64,000 nucleotides of DNA from Humibacter albus DSM 18994 (GCF_000421825.1 NZ_ATXT01000015.1:310001-374000); one strand, 5' to 3'; positions 1 to 15,307 are shown, counted from the stretch's first letter. The notes: generated by a model from the letters alone, not told the origin. Program-made: numbers and translations.

Positions 1-2654
1 TCCGACTCGTCAGCCATGCGCAGTGCCACACGCAAGTTCGTGTTCGCACGCAGGTTGTCCTTGATGACGCCGGCGGGCCTCTGCGTGGCCATGATCAGGT
101 GGATGCCCAGCGAACGCCCGCGCTGCGCGATGTCGACGACGCCGTCGACGAACTCGGGGACCTCGCCGACCAGCGCGGCGAACTCGTCGATCACGAGCAC
201 GAGCGCGGGCGGGCTGTCGGGGTCGCCGCGCTTCTCGAGCTCCAGGAGATCTTTCGCCTTCTTGCGGTTCAGGAGGTGCTCGCGGTAATGCAGCTCGGCA
301 CGCAGACTGGTCAGCGCGCGGCGCACCAGGTGCGGGCTGAGGTCGGTGACGAGTCCCACGCAGTGCGGCAGGCTGACGCAGTCGGCGAACGCCGATCCGC
401 CCTTGTAGTCGACGAACAGGAACGTGACGCGGTCGGGGCTGTACTCCGCGGCCATGCCGAGCACCCACGCCTGCAGGAACTCGGATTTGCCTGCGCCCGT
501 CGTTCCGCCGACGAGGGCGTGCGGGCCCTGCGAGCGCAGGTCGAGATGCATCACGTCGACGCCGCCGGAACCGATCGTCGCGCGCAGTGATCCGGCTCGG
601 CGCGGCGCGGGCACGGCACCGCTGCGATCGTGGATCGAATTGTTCTGCCGCCAACGGTCCACCACCGCATCGCTGGATTCGACGAGCTCGTGGCCGAGCA
701 GGGTGACCAGGGAGACACTGCGCGGCAGGTCCGACGAGTCGGCGACGAGCGCTCCGGCGTCGATCACAGCCGCCATGCGACGGGCGAATTCCAGCGCCTG
801 CGCGGAATCGACGGTTTCGGTCGAGACGTCATCGACGGTCTCGCCGAGACGGACGAAACCGACGCGGGCCCGGCCGGGCTCGTCGCCGAGCTCGAGGTAG
901 GTACGGCACACCGCGGGCAGCGAGGGAACGTCGGATGCGATCCAGATCGGGTAGACACCGGCATCCGCGGCCCGTTCGGCCACCTGTACGAGCCTCGCGC
1001 GGTCCACCGCGGCGTCATCGGAGATGAGGACGACGACCGCGGGGATCGGCGACTGCGTGCCGCTCGTCGCTCCCGACTTGCCGACGTCGGCGCCTCGTTC
1101 CAACGCTGCGGTGTCGGTCTGGATCGCACCTCGTCGCTGCGCCGCGCCCTCCGCCAGCCTCTCCTCGACCAGGCCCTCCAGAGCGGAGAGCAGGCTGCTG
1201 CCGCTTGCCGCGCTGTCGGCGAGGTGCACCGTCTCGATGGGAGACTGCGGGCTCGAGGTGTGCGGCATCCATTTCAGCCATTCGAGCTCCTGCGACCACC
1301 GGGGGGCGACGATCGCGGCCACCGCCAGTTCCGCGGGCGAGTGCAGTGCCGTCAGCTGAACGAGGATGGAGTTCAGACTGCCGATGGCCTGTTGGGGCGA
1401 GCCGGCGATGCCGAGGGCGCCCGAGTCGAACAGGTTGTCGATGATGGGGACGTTGTCGATGTTCTTGTGCTTCTCGACCACCTCGTCGAGGCGCTCCTGG
1501 TAGGCGCGCAGAATCTCACCGCGACCGCTCGTCTTGACGGTGTTGCGGCTCGCCATGGACCCCACGCCCAGCCGCACGTTGAGGAACGACCAGTGCTCGG
1601 GACGCCTCGTCCACAGCAACGGGCCGCGCAGAACCGCCCGCTCCATGGCATCCTGCGTCGACGGAGACTCCTTCGTGCGTACCTCGTGCTCGGTAATGCG
1701 CTCCGCTTCGAGCTCCTGGGTGAGACTCTCGAGTCGTTCGTCGAACTCGGCGATGGACTTCTTGAGCCGGCGCCGGTCTCGCGACTTCGCCGTCATCGCG
1801 TTGCCCACCATCATGAGCGGCGACATGAACACGAAGAGTATGGAGGCCGGGTTGCCTGAGATGGCGAACATCACGCCGCCCATCAGCAGCGGGGCGATCA
1901 TCGCCAGCAGCGGGAAGGGCTGCGGGTCCTTCTTCGCCGGCACGTCGGGCGCCCCGAAGTCCTGGCCCGCGTAGCGCGCCTCGACCTTCGGCGACCGATT
2001 GAAGAACACCGGGCCGGCCTTCGGCGCCACGCCGGCGAGCGCCTGCCGGTCCGTGACGGTGATCCGCACCTCGGAGTCTCCGATGAGAAGCGTCTCCTCG
2101 CGGGTGATGCGTAGTCGCGGGACGATGCCTCCGTCGACGACGATGCCGTTGGCGCTACCCAGGTCGATCACCTCGACCGCATCGGATGCCTCGAACCGTA
2201 CGTGCCTCTTCGAGACGAGTTCGTCGTGCAGCACGATGTCGCAGCCGGTGTCACGGCCGAGCACCGTGGTGCCGAGCGTGATCGGGAAGTCGGTGCCGGC
2301 ATCCGGCCCCGTCACCACGGTCAAGGTGGCGACCTGCGCGCCGCGGCCGAGGCTCTTCGGCGCGTAGTGCAGTCCCGCGTCGGCGAGCTGCACGATCGCG
2401 CCGCTGGCGATCCAGGCTTCGCCGACCGGGGCATCCGGCGGCAGCAGCACCCACTCGGTCTGGCCGGGCAGTGCGGCGTGCAGGGTGAGCGACTGCGCTG
2501 TGGCGCTGGGCGCGGCGGCGTGCCCCTGCGATGACGCGGGGTCGAGGCGGGCGATGGCGGAGGCGATCTCGGAGATGCTGGCGGCGGCATCCGCGGTGAC
2601 GACGATGTCGGCGGGCTCGCCCGAGGGTCGGTTGAGCGTCAGTTTGAGGCGCAT
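1..2654 (-). CDS. FHA domain-FtsK/SpoIIIE ATPase (EssC/EccC-like), 3' end outside window
   Basis: Read on the minus strand from ATG at 2654 (GGAG seven bases upstream), 884 codons are visible and the frame is still open at base 1. An N-terminal FHA domain (about residues 105-190, with GRD, SKRH and the SANG turn) is followed by two membrane helices (about 248-290). After these comes an FtsK/SpoIIIE motor with Walker A GGTTGAGKSE near residue 716 and Walker B LVLVIDEFAA near 820. FHA plus membrane anchor plus FtsK motor is the layout of EssC/EccC, the ATPases that drive type VII export of WXG100 proteins. No WXG100, EccB or EccD gene is inside the window, so the secretion role is inferred from family only; partners may lie to the left. 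Small dispersed length changes rather than frameshifts suggest an intact gene. Confidence 0.85.
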   Translation of the reverse strand, partial: MRLKLTLNRPSGEPADIVVTADAAASISEIASAIARLDPASSQGHAAAPSATAQSLTLHAALPGQTEWVLLPPDAPVGEAWIASGAIVQLADAGLHYAPKSLGRGAQVATLTVVTGPDAGTDFPITLGTTVLGRDTGCDIVLHDELVSKRHVRFEASDAVEVIDLGSANGIVVDGGIVPRLRITREETLLIGDSEVRITVTDRQALAGVAPKAGPVFFNRSPKVEARYAGQDFGAPDVPAKKDPQPFPLLAMIAPLLMGGVMFAISGNPASILFVFMSPLMMVGNAMTAKSRDRRRLKKSIAEFDERLESLTQELEAERITEHEVRTKESPSTQDAMERAVLRGPLLWTRRPEHWSFLNVRLGVGSMASRNTVKTSGRGEILRAYQERLDEVVEKHKNIDNVPIIDNLFDSGALGIAGSPQQAIGSLNSILVQLTALHSPAELAVAAIVAPRWSQELEWLKWMPHTSSPQSPIETVHLADSAASGSSLLSALEGLVEERLAEGAAQRRGAIQTDTAALERGADVGKSGATSGTQSPIPAVVVLISDDAAVDRARLVQVAERAADAGVYPIWIASDVPSLPAVCRTYLELGDEPGRARVGFVRLGETVDDVSTETVDSAQALEFARRMAAVIDAGALVADSSDLPRSVSLVTLLGHELVESSDAVVDRWRQNNSIHDRSGAVPAPRRAGSLRATIGSGGVDVMHLDLRSQGPHALVGGTTGAGKSEFLQAWVLGMAAEYSPDRVTFLFVDYKGGSAFADCVSLPHCVGLVTDLSPHLVRRALTSLRAELHYREHLLNRKKAKDLLELEKRGDPDSPPALVLVIDEFAALVGEVPEFVDGVVDIAQRGRSLGIHLIMATQRPAGVIKDNLRANTNLRVALRMADES

Positions 2655-2797
2655 GCAGGGGCTCCAGTACGGGACCGGCGCGGTTCCCGTCAGAGGTCGG
2701 GACCGGCGTCGCGGGATCGGCAGCCGCGACCCCTACACCCTACCGGCGGAGGGGGCGGGGACGGACCGGGCGGTCTGCCGGCGATCGGCGGCGGTCG

Positions 2798-2875
2798 GCG
2801 CGCGAAGCGGCGCCCGGTGGGGCGCGGCAGACGGGCGGCGGCGAAGCGGCGCCCAGCGCGGTGGGGCGCGGGAGC
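2798..2875. repeat. Imperfect tandem duplication in the gap upstream of the FHA-FtsK gene
   Basis: The 281-bp gap between the DUF6121 stop and the ATPase start has GCGAAGCGGCGCCC at 2802 and again at 2841. Each copy is followed by a GGTGGGGCGCGG block. No gene is apparent in the gap, and no convincing promoter could be picked out in this GC-rich stretch. Confidence 0.5.
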
Positions 2876-2935
2876 CGCGACGGCACGCCGGCGATGAGGC
2901 GCGGGAGGCGGCAGCGGCGCGCCGGCGAACGCGCC

Positions 2936-3415
2936 TCAGCGCTCGCTCTTCTCCCATGGCCACCGCGGACGGCCGCGCTCATCCATGCGCGCGGACAGCA
3001 CGATCATGTCGAGCAGCACGACGATCAGCGCCAGGATGCCCGCAGCCACCGAGAACGGACCGATCAGCTGCTCCACCACGAAGGGCAGGAACCGGTACGG
3101 ATCCGCGACCCCGACGACGAAGCCGCCGCCTACCGCATAGCCGACGTAGGCGCCGACGCCGAGCAGAACGGCGGTGCCGATCGCGACATCGCGACGCCGC
3201 ACGTTGCGCTTCAACGCCCGCACGAGCAGACCGGTGAGCACGACCGCTGCGGCGAGAGCGCAGGCGATCGGACCGGCGAAGATGCCGGCATCCTTGTCGT
3301 CGATCGGATCACGTGCCAGTACCACGCTGAGCACGCCGAGAGCCGCGATGAGCATCGCAACATAGAGACCCGTGGCGAAGACGGCGAGCGTGGCGGCGTA
3401 GCGGCGAAGATCCAT
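2936..3415 (-). CDS. DUF6121-type integral membrane protein
   Basis: This 159-residue protein is almost entirely hydrophobic. Four membrane segments are visible (about residues 8-32, 48-66, 78-101 and 112-143), separated by a short basic loop (RALKRNVRRRD). The C-terminus (ARMDERGRPRWPWEKSER) is charged and predicted cytoplasmic. Length and the ATLAVFATGLY opening match the small DUF6121 family that I associate with Microbacteriaceae; no enzymatic function is known for it. It lies 86 bp downstream of the DUF6264 gene on the same strand, so the two are probably co-transcribed. No strong ribosome binding site precedes the ATG, so the start is the less certain part. Confidence 0.75.
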   Translation of the reverse strand: MDLRRYAATLAVFATGLYVAMLIAALGVLSVVLARDPIDDKDAGIFAGPIACALAAAVVLTGLLVRALKRNVRRRDVAIGTAVLLGVGAYVGYAVGGGFVVGVADPYRFLPFVVEQLIGPFSVAAGILALIVVLLDMIVLSARMDERGRPRWPWEKSER

Positions 3416-3501
3416 GGTGTGTGCCGCGCGGCATCCCGGTGCTCCGAGGATCGCCGTGCGCGAACGGCGGCTGCCCGGCGACGATCACCGGACCGCGCCG
3501 C

Positions 3502-4740
3502 TCACGACGTCGTGCTCTGCCCGCCGGTCGGTCCGGCGGCGAGGCGCCGGTCGTACTCGCGCTGCGCTTCCAGGTTAGCCGCGCGCACACGACGGCCACG
3601 CGCGGCGATCCAAGCGCCGAACCAGAGGGATGCCTCGCGCGCCACGATCGCAGCCGCCAGCGTGAGCGGGTTGGCCCAGAGCGTGCCGAGGAACTGCGTC
3701 GCGTTCTCCGGCGAGAGCTGCCAGGCGTGCACGGTGAGAAGCGCGCCGCCGATGTAGCCGAAGTAGACGATGACGCCGACGAAGAACGAGCCGACGATGT
3801 AGGCGACCCAGCGGCCACGATTCACGATGGCGATCAGCAGGGCGTAGGCCAGGAAGAAGACGACGACGGGAACCCAGAACCCCGGCGTCTGCAGGTAGCG
3901 CTCCCAGAGGTCTACCGCGAGGTGCGGCCGGTTGAGCGCGTAGAGGCCCAGGGCGACCGCGGCGAAGACGATGGCGAACGCGACGGTTGCGACGACATCG
4001 ATCAGGATGCCCATCAGCCTGTTGCCCCTCGCCTTCGGCGGCGTCGGTGCGACGACGAACACCGGAGTGGGTGCTGCGGCCGGCGGCGAGGAGGCTGCCG
4101 GCTCCGCTGCGATGCCGGACGGCTCCGGCGGAAGGAGCAGCGGCGTCTCCGCGACGTTCCCAGAGTCTGCAGGTTCTGCGACGGAAGTGTCGTACGCGTC
4201 CGGGGTGCGGTCGGTGGCCGAGGCTGGTTCAGCGGCAGGGGCCGGTTCAGTGGCCGGCGCCGATCCGGCGGTAGGGTCGGGTTCGGCGGCGGGGACAGGT
4301 TCCGCTTCCGGCGCATCGTGGGCCGCCGACAGTCCGGTCCCGGTGAGGAGGTGCGAGTCCGCGCCCGCACCGGTGCCCGCCTCGGGAGCTTCGGTCGGTA
4401 CCTCGGAAGCGTCGGCCACAACCTCCGGAGCTCCCGTCGGCAGGTCGGCAGCGGCAGTCCCGGGCTCCTGCGACTCCGTCAGGTTTCCCGTCGCCGCAGC
4501 CGACTCTTCCGAAAAGTCTGTGGGCGCCTCGTGCGCGCCATCCGGCACCTCGTGCGCACCATCCGACATCCCGCCGGATGCCGGACGGACAGCGGCCTCA
4601 TCGGGCGAGCCCGGCTCGGCCGATGCCAATTGGTCCTCGCCGTCCGAAGGCGGCGTGATGCCCGTGACGTCTTCGGGATCGGCGCCGTGGCGACGCGGCT
4701 CTTCGGGATCCACGGGAGACTGCGGTGTTTCGTTGCTCAT
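3502..4740 (-). CDS. DUF6264-type membrane protein with long acidic Pro/Ala-rich N-terminus
   Basis: The start is placed at ATG 4740 because AGGGGG lies five bases upstream; an upstream in-frame ATG at 4824 has no such site. Roughly the first 235 of 412 residues are low-complexity and rich in Pro, Ala and Glu, with degenerate EPxPAxE repeats, and are probably cytoplasmic and disordered. Four membrane helices follow (GILIDVVATVAFAIVF, VVVFFLAYALLIAIV, IVGSFFVGVIVYFGY and LTLAAAIVAREASLW), then a short basic tail. The membrane half matches DUF6264, a family of unknown function. The gene sits directly downstream of the rpoC terminators, so it should have its own promoter. The DNA under the disordered part looks like a decayed minisatellite, as in several other genes here. 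Confidence 0.75.
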   Translation of the reverse strand: MSNETPQSPVDPEEPRRHGADPEDVTGITPPSDGEDQLASAEPGSPDEAAVRPASGGMSDGAHEVPDGAHEAPTDFSEESAAATGNLTESQEPGTAAADLPTGAPEVVADASEVPTEAPEAGTGAGADSHLLTGTGLSAAHDAPEAEPVPAAEPDPTAGSAPATEPAPAAEPASATDRTPDAYDTSVAEPADSGNVAETPLLLPPEPSGIAAEPAASSPPAAAPTPVFVVAPTPPKARGNRLMGILIDVVATVAFAIVFAAVALGLYALNRPHLAVDLWERYLQTPGFWVPVVVFFLAYALLIAIVNRGRWVAYIVGSFFVGVIVYFGYIGGALLTVHAWQLSPENATQFLGTLWANPLTLAAAIVAREASLWFGAWIAARGRRVRAANLEAQREYDRRLAAGPTGGQSTTS

Positions 4741-4844
4741 GGTGCCCCCTGCTGTCGGCGGTGCACTGCTGTTGCCACGGTAACAAGGTGCCCGCGCCGG
4801 CGCGCGGAGGCACACCGCCTGCATCGCGCCGGCGCCGGACGCAA

Positions 4845-4879
4845 CGGAGCCCTGCGCCGGGTGGTGGCGCAGGGCTCCG
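4845..4879 (-). terminator. Perfect 14-bp stem-loop between rpoC and the DUF6264 gene
   Basis: CGGAGCCCTGCGCC at 4845-4858 pairs perfectly with 4866-4879 around a 7-base loop. Reading on the minus strand it lies about 200 bp past the rpoC stop, downstream of the duplicated hairpins. TTGCG follows the stem and there is no U-run, as is common for actinobacterial terminators. Confidence 0.6.
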
Positions 4880-4930
4880 GTGGTTCACTCACCGACAGGC
4901 GGTGAGGCATCCATGAGGACTCGGTTGTGT

Positions 4931-5079
4931 CGCGACTCGGCCGTTCGACAACTTCAATCGGTCGGGGAAAGCAAGCAAGCTTGCTCTTCCCTCCCTCAAT
5001 CAGTTATGTTCGCGACTTCGCCGCTCGACAACTTCAATCGGTCGGGGAAAGCAAGCAAGCTTGCTTTCCCCTCCCTCAA

Positions 5080-5085
<6 letters not shown>
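4931..5085 (-). repeat. Tandem duplication (80-bp period) of the rpoC 3' end and its terminator hairpin
   Basis: Bases 5011-5085 and 4931-5005 are near-identical copies 80 bp apart. The rpoC-proximal copy includes the final Asn codon and TGA stop of rpoC (5080-5085). It also carries a hairpin with a perfect 12-bp stem: GGGGAAAGCAAG at 5044-5055, loop CAAG, complement 5060-5071. The distal copy has the same hairpin at 4964-4991 with one bulge or mismatch in the stem. Each copy also keeps the conserved stretch CGACAACTTCAATCGGTCG. The hairpins probably form the rpoBC terminator, present twice in series. Confidence 0.85.
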
Positions 5086-8961
<3,876 letters not shown>

Positions 8962-9005
8962 TTTCTCTCCTCGTAAGAAAGGTGTCAGTAAAGGACTGGC
9001 GTGCT

Positions 9006-12533
<3,528 letters not shown>

Positions 12534-12706
12534 GGAAATAACCTCCATGGGGTCCCGGGAAGGGACCACGGGTGACTGTCGGTCAGGTTGTGGTGTGGAC
12601 GAGGACTCCCGCTAAAGTGGTCCCGTTGTGCCCGTATCTGACCGGCCTCCGTCGAAGACGAAGGACCCAGCCCATGCACACACCGGAGCCACGCAGAGCC
12701 GACCGC

Positions 12707-12735
12707 AATATGAAGGCATGAGTGTGGGAGCGCAA
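12707..12735 (-). promoter_or_regulatory. Candidate sigma70-type promoter for rpoBC
   Basis: On the minus strand TTGCGC (12735-12730) and CATATT (12712-12707) are separated by exactly 17 bp, about 175 bp before the rpoB start codon. The surrounding 12700-12780 stretch is markedly more AT-rich than its neighbourhood. This is an inference from spacing and composition; the transcription start has not been mapped. Confidence 0.45.
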
Positions 12736-12853
12736 AGTACGAGTATATGCGCTTCGACCCGCCCGTGTCCAGTCGATTCTTGACCTGGTTGCCGTTTAGG
12801 GGTATAAGCGCAGGCGTACAGGTCTGTAGGCGCGGGCGTCGAGCGTGCTACTC

Positions 12854-13040
12854 CCCCGTGTTTTCGCGGGCGTCCAGAGCGCGCCGCGTTTTCGCAGACT
12901 TCCGGAGCGCCCCGCGTTTCTGCGGGCGTCCAGTCCGCCCCGTGTTTGCGCGGGCATCTGGAGCGCCCCGTGTATTTGCGGGCGCCCCGCGCGCTCGGCG
13001 TTTTCGTGGGCCTAGAGTGGCCATGTTTTCGCAGATTTCA
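12854..13040. repeat. Degenerate 28-bp tandem array upstream of rpoB
   Basis: The block TTTTCGCGGG or a close variant recurs at 12861, 12889, 12917, 12945, 12973 and 13001, an exact 28-bp step. A seventh, shifted copy is at 13026. The flanks of each unit (GCGTCCAGAGCG, CCCCGTG) are also conserved but diverged. 28 is not a multiple of three and every reading frame through it is repetitive, so no gene is called. There are no variable spacers, so it is not a CRISPR array. From here to 14038 I find no credible coding sequence: the 1.3 kb holds only repeats. Confidence 0.8.
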
Positions 13041-13136
13041 CGCCGTCGGTACGCCACTCCACGCGGTACTGCACGGCACTGATACACGTCCAGACGCACG
13101 GTCCTGCGTGGTACCGATACACGGTCCTGCGCGGCA

Positions 13137-13565
13137 CTAATTCAGGCTATTTCGAGTCAGGTTCATATATCCGTCGTGTGATGTCTCAGGACATCGGTGA
13201 CGGTTCTGTATCAGGACATCGGTGACAGTTCGTGTGTCAGGACATCGGTGACAGTCGGCTTCTGGGTGATGATTGCGCGGAAGTGTTGCCGAGCGCGACT
13301 GACGTCGGTCGTGGGCTGTGCGCGAAGTATGCGAATGCCTGCCGCGGGCGGGCCGGGGCCCGCCCTTGCCCTCGACGTCAACCGCTATTCGTCGCGAGCG
13401 ACACGGCTCATGCCGGTGATGCGTCGACCTTGCAGTTTCAGGGGCGCAAGTGTCACCACGAAACACTCCAGAAGTGTCACCGATGTCCTGATGCACTTTT
13501 GTCACCGATGTCCTGAGACATGACATTCATATATCCGTCGTCTGATCGGAAATGGCCTGAGTTAG
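13137..13565. repeat. 66-bp palindromic element, copy 1, interrupted by a 339-bp insertion
   Basis: The left part (from CTAATTCAGGCTATTTCGAG at 13137) and right part (ending AATGGCCTGAGTTAG at 13565) together match, base for base in length, the intact element at 15179-15243. The 16-bp internal sequence TTCATATATCCGTCGT occurs on both sides of the insertion (13162-13177 and 13526-13541). The insertion event therefore left a long direct duplication of its target, or followed recombination between neighbouring copies. Confidence 0.7.
13182..13520. mobile_element. 339-bp non-autonomous element with 20-bp perfect terminal inverted repeats (IS481-like ends)
   Basis: The ends are TGTCTCAGGACATCGGTGAC and its exact reverse complement. 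The core TCAGGACATCGGTGAC recurs inside the left end at 13211 and 13237 and, inverted, at 13476 in the right end. The copies are thus spaced 25-26 bp apart as subterminal repeats. No transposase frame fits in the 339 bp. Ends of this sequence are typical of IS481-family elements in Actinobacteria, from my knowledge of the family. The element is therefore best read as a deletion derivative or MITE mobilised in trans. It sits inside a 66-bp palindromic element. Confidence 0.7.
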
Positions 13566-13685
13566 TGACGGCTGTCGCCCTCCGGCCCGCCGCCGCCCTC
13601 CGCGAGGCCTCCGGCGGTTCGGGTCAAGGCCCGTGACTGTCTTCTACAGGCCCCGGAGGGTTTCGATGGCGAGGCCGAGCAAGGC

Positions 13686-13804
13686 AAGGCAACCTCGGCA
13701 AGGCAACGTCGACGAGGCAACGTCGACGAGGCAACGTCGACGAGGCAACGTCGACGAGGCAACGTCGACGAGGCAACACCGGCAAGGCAACGCCGGCGAG
13801 GCAC
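13686..13804. repeat. 14-bp tandem array, about eight copies
   Basis: GAGGCAA or AAGGCAA recurs at 13686, 13700, 13714, 13728, 13742, 13756, 13770 and 13784, with a partial copy at 13798, a strict 14-bp period. The consensus is GAGGCAACGTCGAC, which contains the palindrome GTCGAC; the five central units are identical. The open frames seen across it arise only because 14 bp rotates through all three phases, giving the RRRCL, VDVAS and TLP peptides. The identity of the central units suggests recent expansion. Confidence 0.9.
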
Positions 13805-13916
13805 GGTAAGGCACCACCCGCTCGCCAGGCCCACCCACCCGGGCCCGCCCGGCCGGCCACCGACCGCGGCAGGCTCCCGGAGTCTTCAACTACACGCCGC
13901 GGCCCCGGACGGCGAG

Positions 13917-14044
13917 GCTTCTCGTGGCTCATAGAGATGCTTCTCGTGACTTGCGGAGAGGCGCTTCTCGACGTACCAAGAGACGCTTCTCGACGTACCA
14001 AGAGACGCTTCTCGACTCGCGGAGAGACGCTTCTCGACTTACAG
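13917..14044. repeat. 22-bp tandem array running into the 3' end of the AbiEi-DUF559 gene
   Basis: GCTTCTCG recurs at 13917, 13939, 13963, 13985, 14007 and 14029, with a 22-bp step and one of 24. The unit is AGAGACGCTTCTCGACGTAC plus two bases, with GAGA and TCTC able to pair. The last unit overlaps the TAA stop (14039-14041) of the neighbouring gene. The array could have spread from that gene's 3' end or formed by slippage there. Confidence 0.85.
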
Positions 14045-15157
14045 AGAGATGACTGAGCCAGTCGTGCCGCTCCGCCAGTAGTGGCGACGCGCCCGGACGA
14101 TCTCGAGGATGATCTGCTCGATCTCATCCCACTCGTAGACGACGTGCCTGTACTTGAGTCGGAGCACGAGGTACCCACGTCGGATCAGCGCGATGTCGCG
14201 GTCGTAGTCGCGCTCCGAGGTATACCCGTCGTGGAACCGCTCGCTGTCGCACTCGATGACCAGCCGTTCGCCGACGAGAAGGTCGACGCGGCCGACACCC
14301 TTGATCGCCACTTGGGTCCGCACACGAATGCGCTTCCCGCGCAGGCGAACGCGCACCAGAGTCTCCGTGCCCGACTGGCAGGTGGCATCGCACGCTGCTG
14401 CGATATCGGGCAGTGCGGTTTGCAGTTGATACATGCGGATCAACTTCGAGTTCAACGCGGAATCGGCGAGCGCAACGGCCATCTGTCGGGGGAGACAGTG
14501 CGCGGCATCTTTGATCGTTTGCAGCGGGTCTGCGAGCGCCACTCGCTCGCGCACCTTCGCTGACGCCCAGTGCAGACACAAAGCCGGCCGGTCTGCCGAA
14601 CTGCGACGAAACACCTCGCGGGCCATCTGGTTTCGCCCGCCGTCCGGCATGCGCCCGCCATCCGGGACGCTCCCACCATCCGGCATGCGCCCACCATCCG
14701 GCACGCGCAGCGGCGCGCCTTGGATTCGAAGGCGAGACGCATTTCCGGCCACGAGAACATGGAATCGTGGATCGTCCATCGTCCAGAGCCCGTAGTGCCG
14801 GGAGGCGGATGTGGCTGTCAGCACACCGCCGATCCGAACGGCCGCGATCGCATCCGGATCGGCGTCGCTCGTCGCGTACCAACCCCGGCGTACGCGCGAC
14901 AGCTCACCCGCCGCAAGCGCGTCGTTGATCGCACGCCGGTCGGCTCCGTTCGCTTGCAGCATCTCCAGGGACATGATGCCGAGATTCGGTTCAGGGAAGG
15001 GCACGTCAGCAACGATGCCGAAAGTCAGCCGCTGCGTCGGCACCAGAACCGAATCTGTGGAGAAGACCCCGGTGACCGCTGCTCGGGGACGGAGAGCTGT
15101 CGCAGACGAATGACCAATAGGGGCCGCCATCGGTGCCGGCGACCGTATCGCGACCAC
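14039..15157 (-). CDS. AbiEi-like N-terminal domain fused to DUF559 (Vsr-like nuclease fold) protein
   Basis: Up to 372 residues. The N-terminal part (MLQANGADRRAINDALAAGELSRVRRGWYAT) is the winged-helix module of type IV AbiEi antitoxins. The C-terminal part (GRVDLLVGERLVIECDSERF, then YDRDIALIRRGYLVLRLKYR) is a DUF559 domain. It keeps the acidic D, E-x-D, H and D-x-R pattern of the PD-(D/E)XK/Vsr fold, so nuclease activity is plausible but unproven. Between them is a four-unit 18-bp minisatellite (14637-14708) encoding PDGGRM repeats. No AbiEii toxin gene is adjacent, so this is not a complete type IV toxin-antitoxin pair. The GTG start at 15157 lies inside a palindromic-element fragment; ATG at 15130 or the one near SLEMLQ are alternatives. 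The gene is bracketed by 66-bp elements and tandem arrays. Confidence 0.75.
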   Translation of the reverse strand: MVAIRSPAPMAAPIGHSSATALRPRAAVTGVFSTDSVLVPTQRLTFGIVADVPFPEPNLGIMSLEMLQANGADRRAINDALAAGELSRVRRGWYATSDADPDAIAAVRIGGVLTATSASRHYGLWTMDDPRFHVLVAGNASRLRIQGAPLRVPDGGRMPDGGSVPDGGRMPDGGRNQMAREVFRRSSADRPALCLHWASAKVRERVALADPLQTIKDAAHCLPRQMAVALADSALNSKLIRMYQLQTALPDIAAACDATCQSGTETLVRVRLRGKRIRVRTQVAIKGVGRVDLLVGERLVIECDSERFHDGYTSERDYDRDIALIRRGYLVLRLKYRHVVYEWDEIEQIILEIVRARRHYWRSGTTGSVISL

Positions 15158-15243
15158 TAACTCAGGCCATAACGAGCACTAACTCAGGCCATATCGAGTC
15201 AGATCCATATATCTGCGTCCTGACCGGAAATGGCCTGAGTTAG
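15155..15243. repeat. 66-bp palindromic element, copy 2 (intact), preceded by a 24-bp partial duplicate
   Basis: The intact element (15179-15243) has arms CTAACTCAGGCCAT and ATGGCCTGAGTTAG. The pairing extends with few mismatches to about 25 bp per arm around an AT-rich centre (CCATATATCTGCG). Within each arm a TNA(C/G)TCA-type heptamer occurs twice, eight bases apart. Just before it, 15155-15176 repeats the first 22 bp of the left arm. The same element, interrupted, lies at 13137-13565, so the DUF559 gene is flanked by two copies in the same orientation. Confidence 0.8.
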
Positions 15244-15307
15244 CGCCGCCGCGACCGGGGCAGCGCACGAAGGACGCTGCCGAGCGAGCCTGGCCGGGTC
15301 AGGTCGC

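Noticed and set aside
630-1859. 409-codon plus-strand frame
   Set aside because: It is antisense to the FHA-FtsK gene, which carries clear FHA and Walker motifs on the minus strand.
5044-5071. Rifampicin-associated regulatory element
   Set aside because: The inverted repeat GGGGAAAGCAAG/CTTGCTTTCCCC lies behind the rpoC stop, not in a promoter, and is better read as a terminator hairpin. None was seen upstream of helD or the FAD monooxygenase.
12854-13040. CRISPR array
   Set aside because: The 28-bp units follow each other directly with no spacers, and no cas genes are present.
13562-14178. Small minus-strand frames with RRRCL/VDVAS repeats
   Set aside because: They are translations of the 14-bp tandem array in rotating phase, without start signals.
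14039-15157. Complete AbiE type IV toxin-antitoxin system
   Set aside because: Only an AbiEi-like N-terminal module is present; no AbiEii nucleotidyltransferase toxin gene is adjacent on either side.
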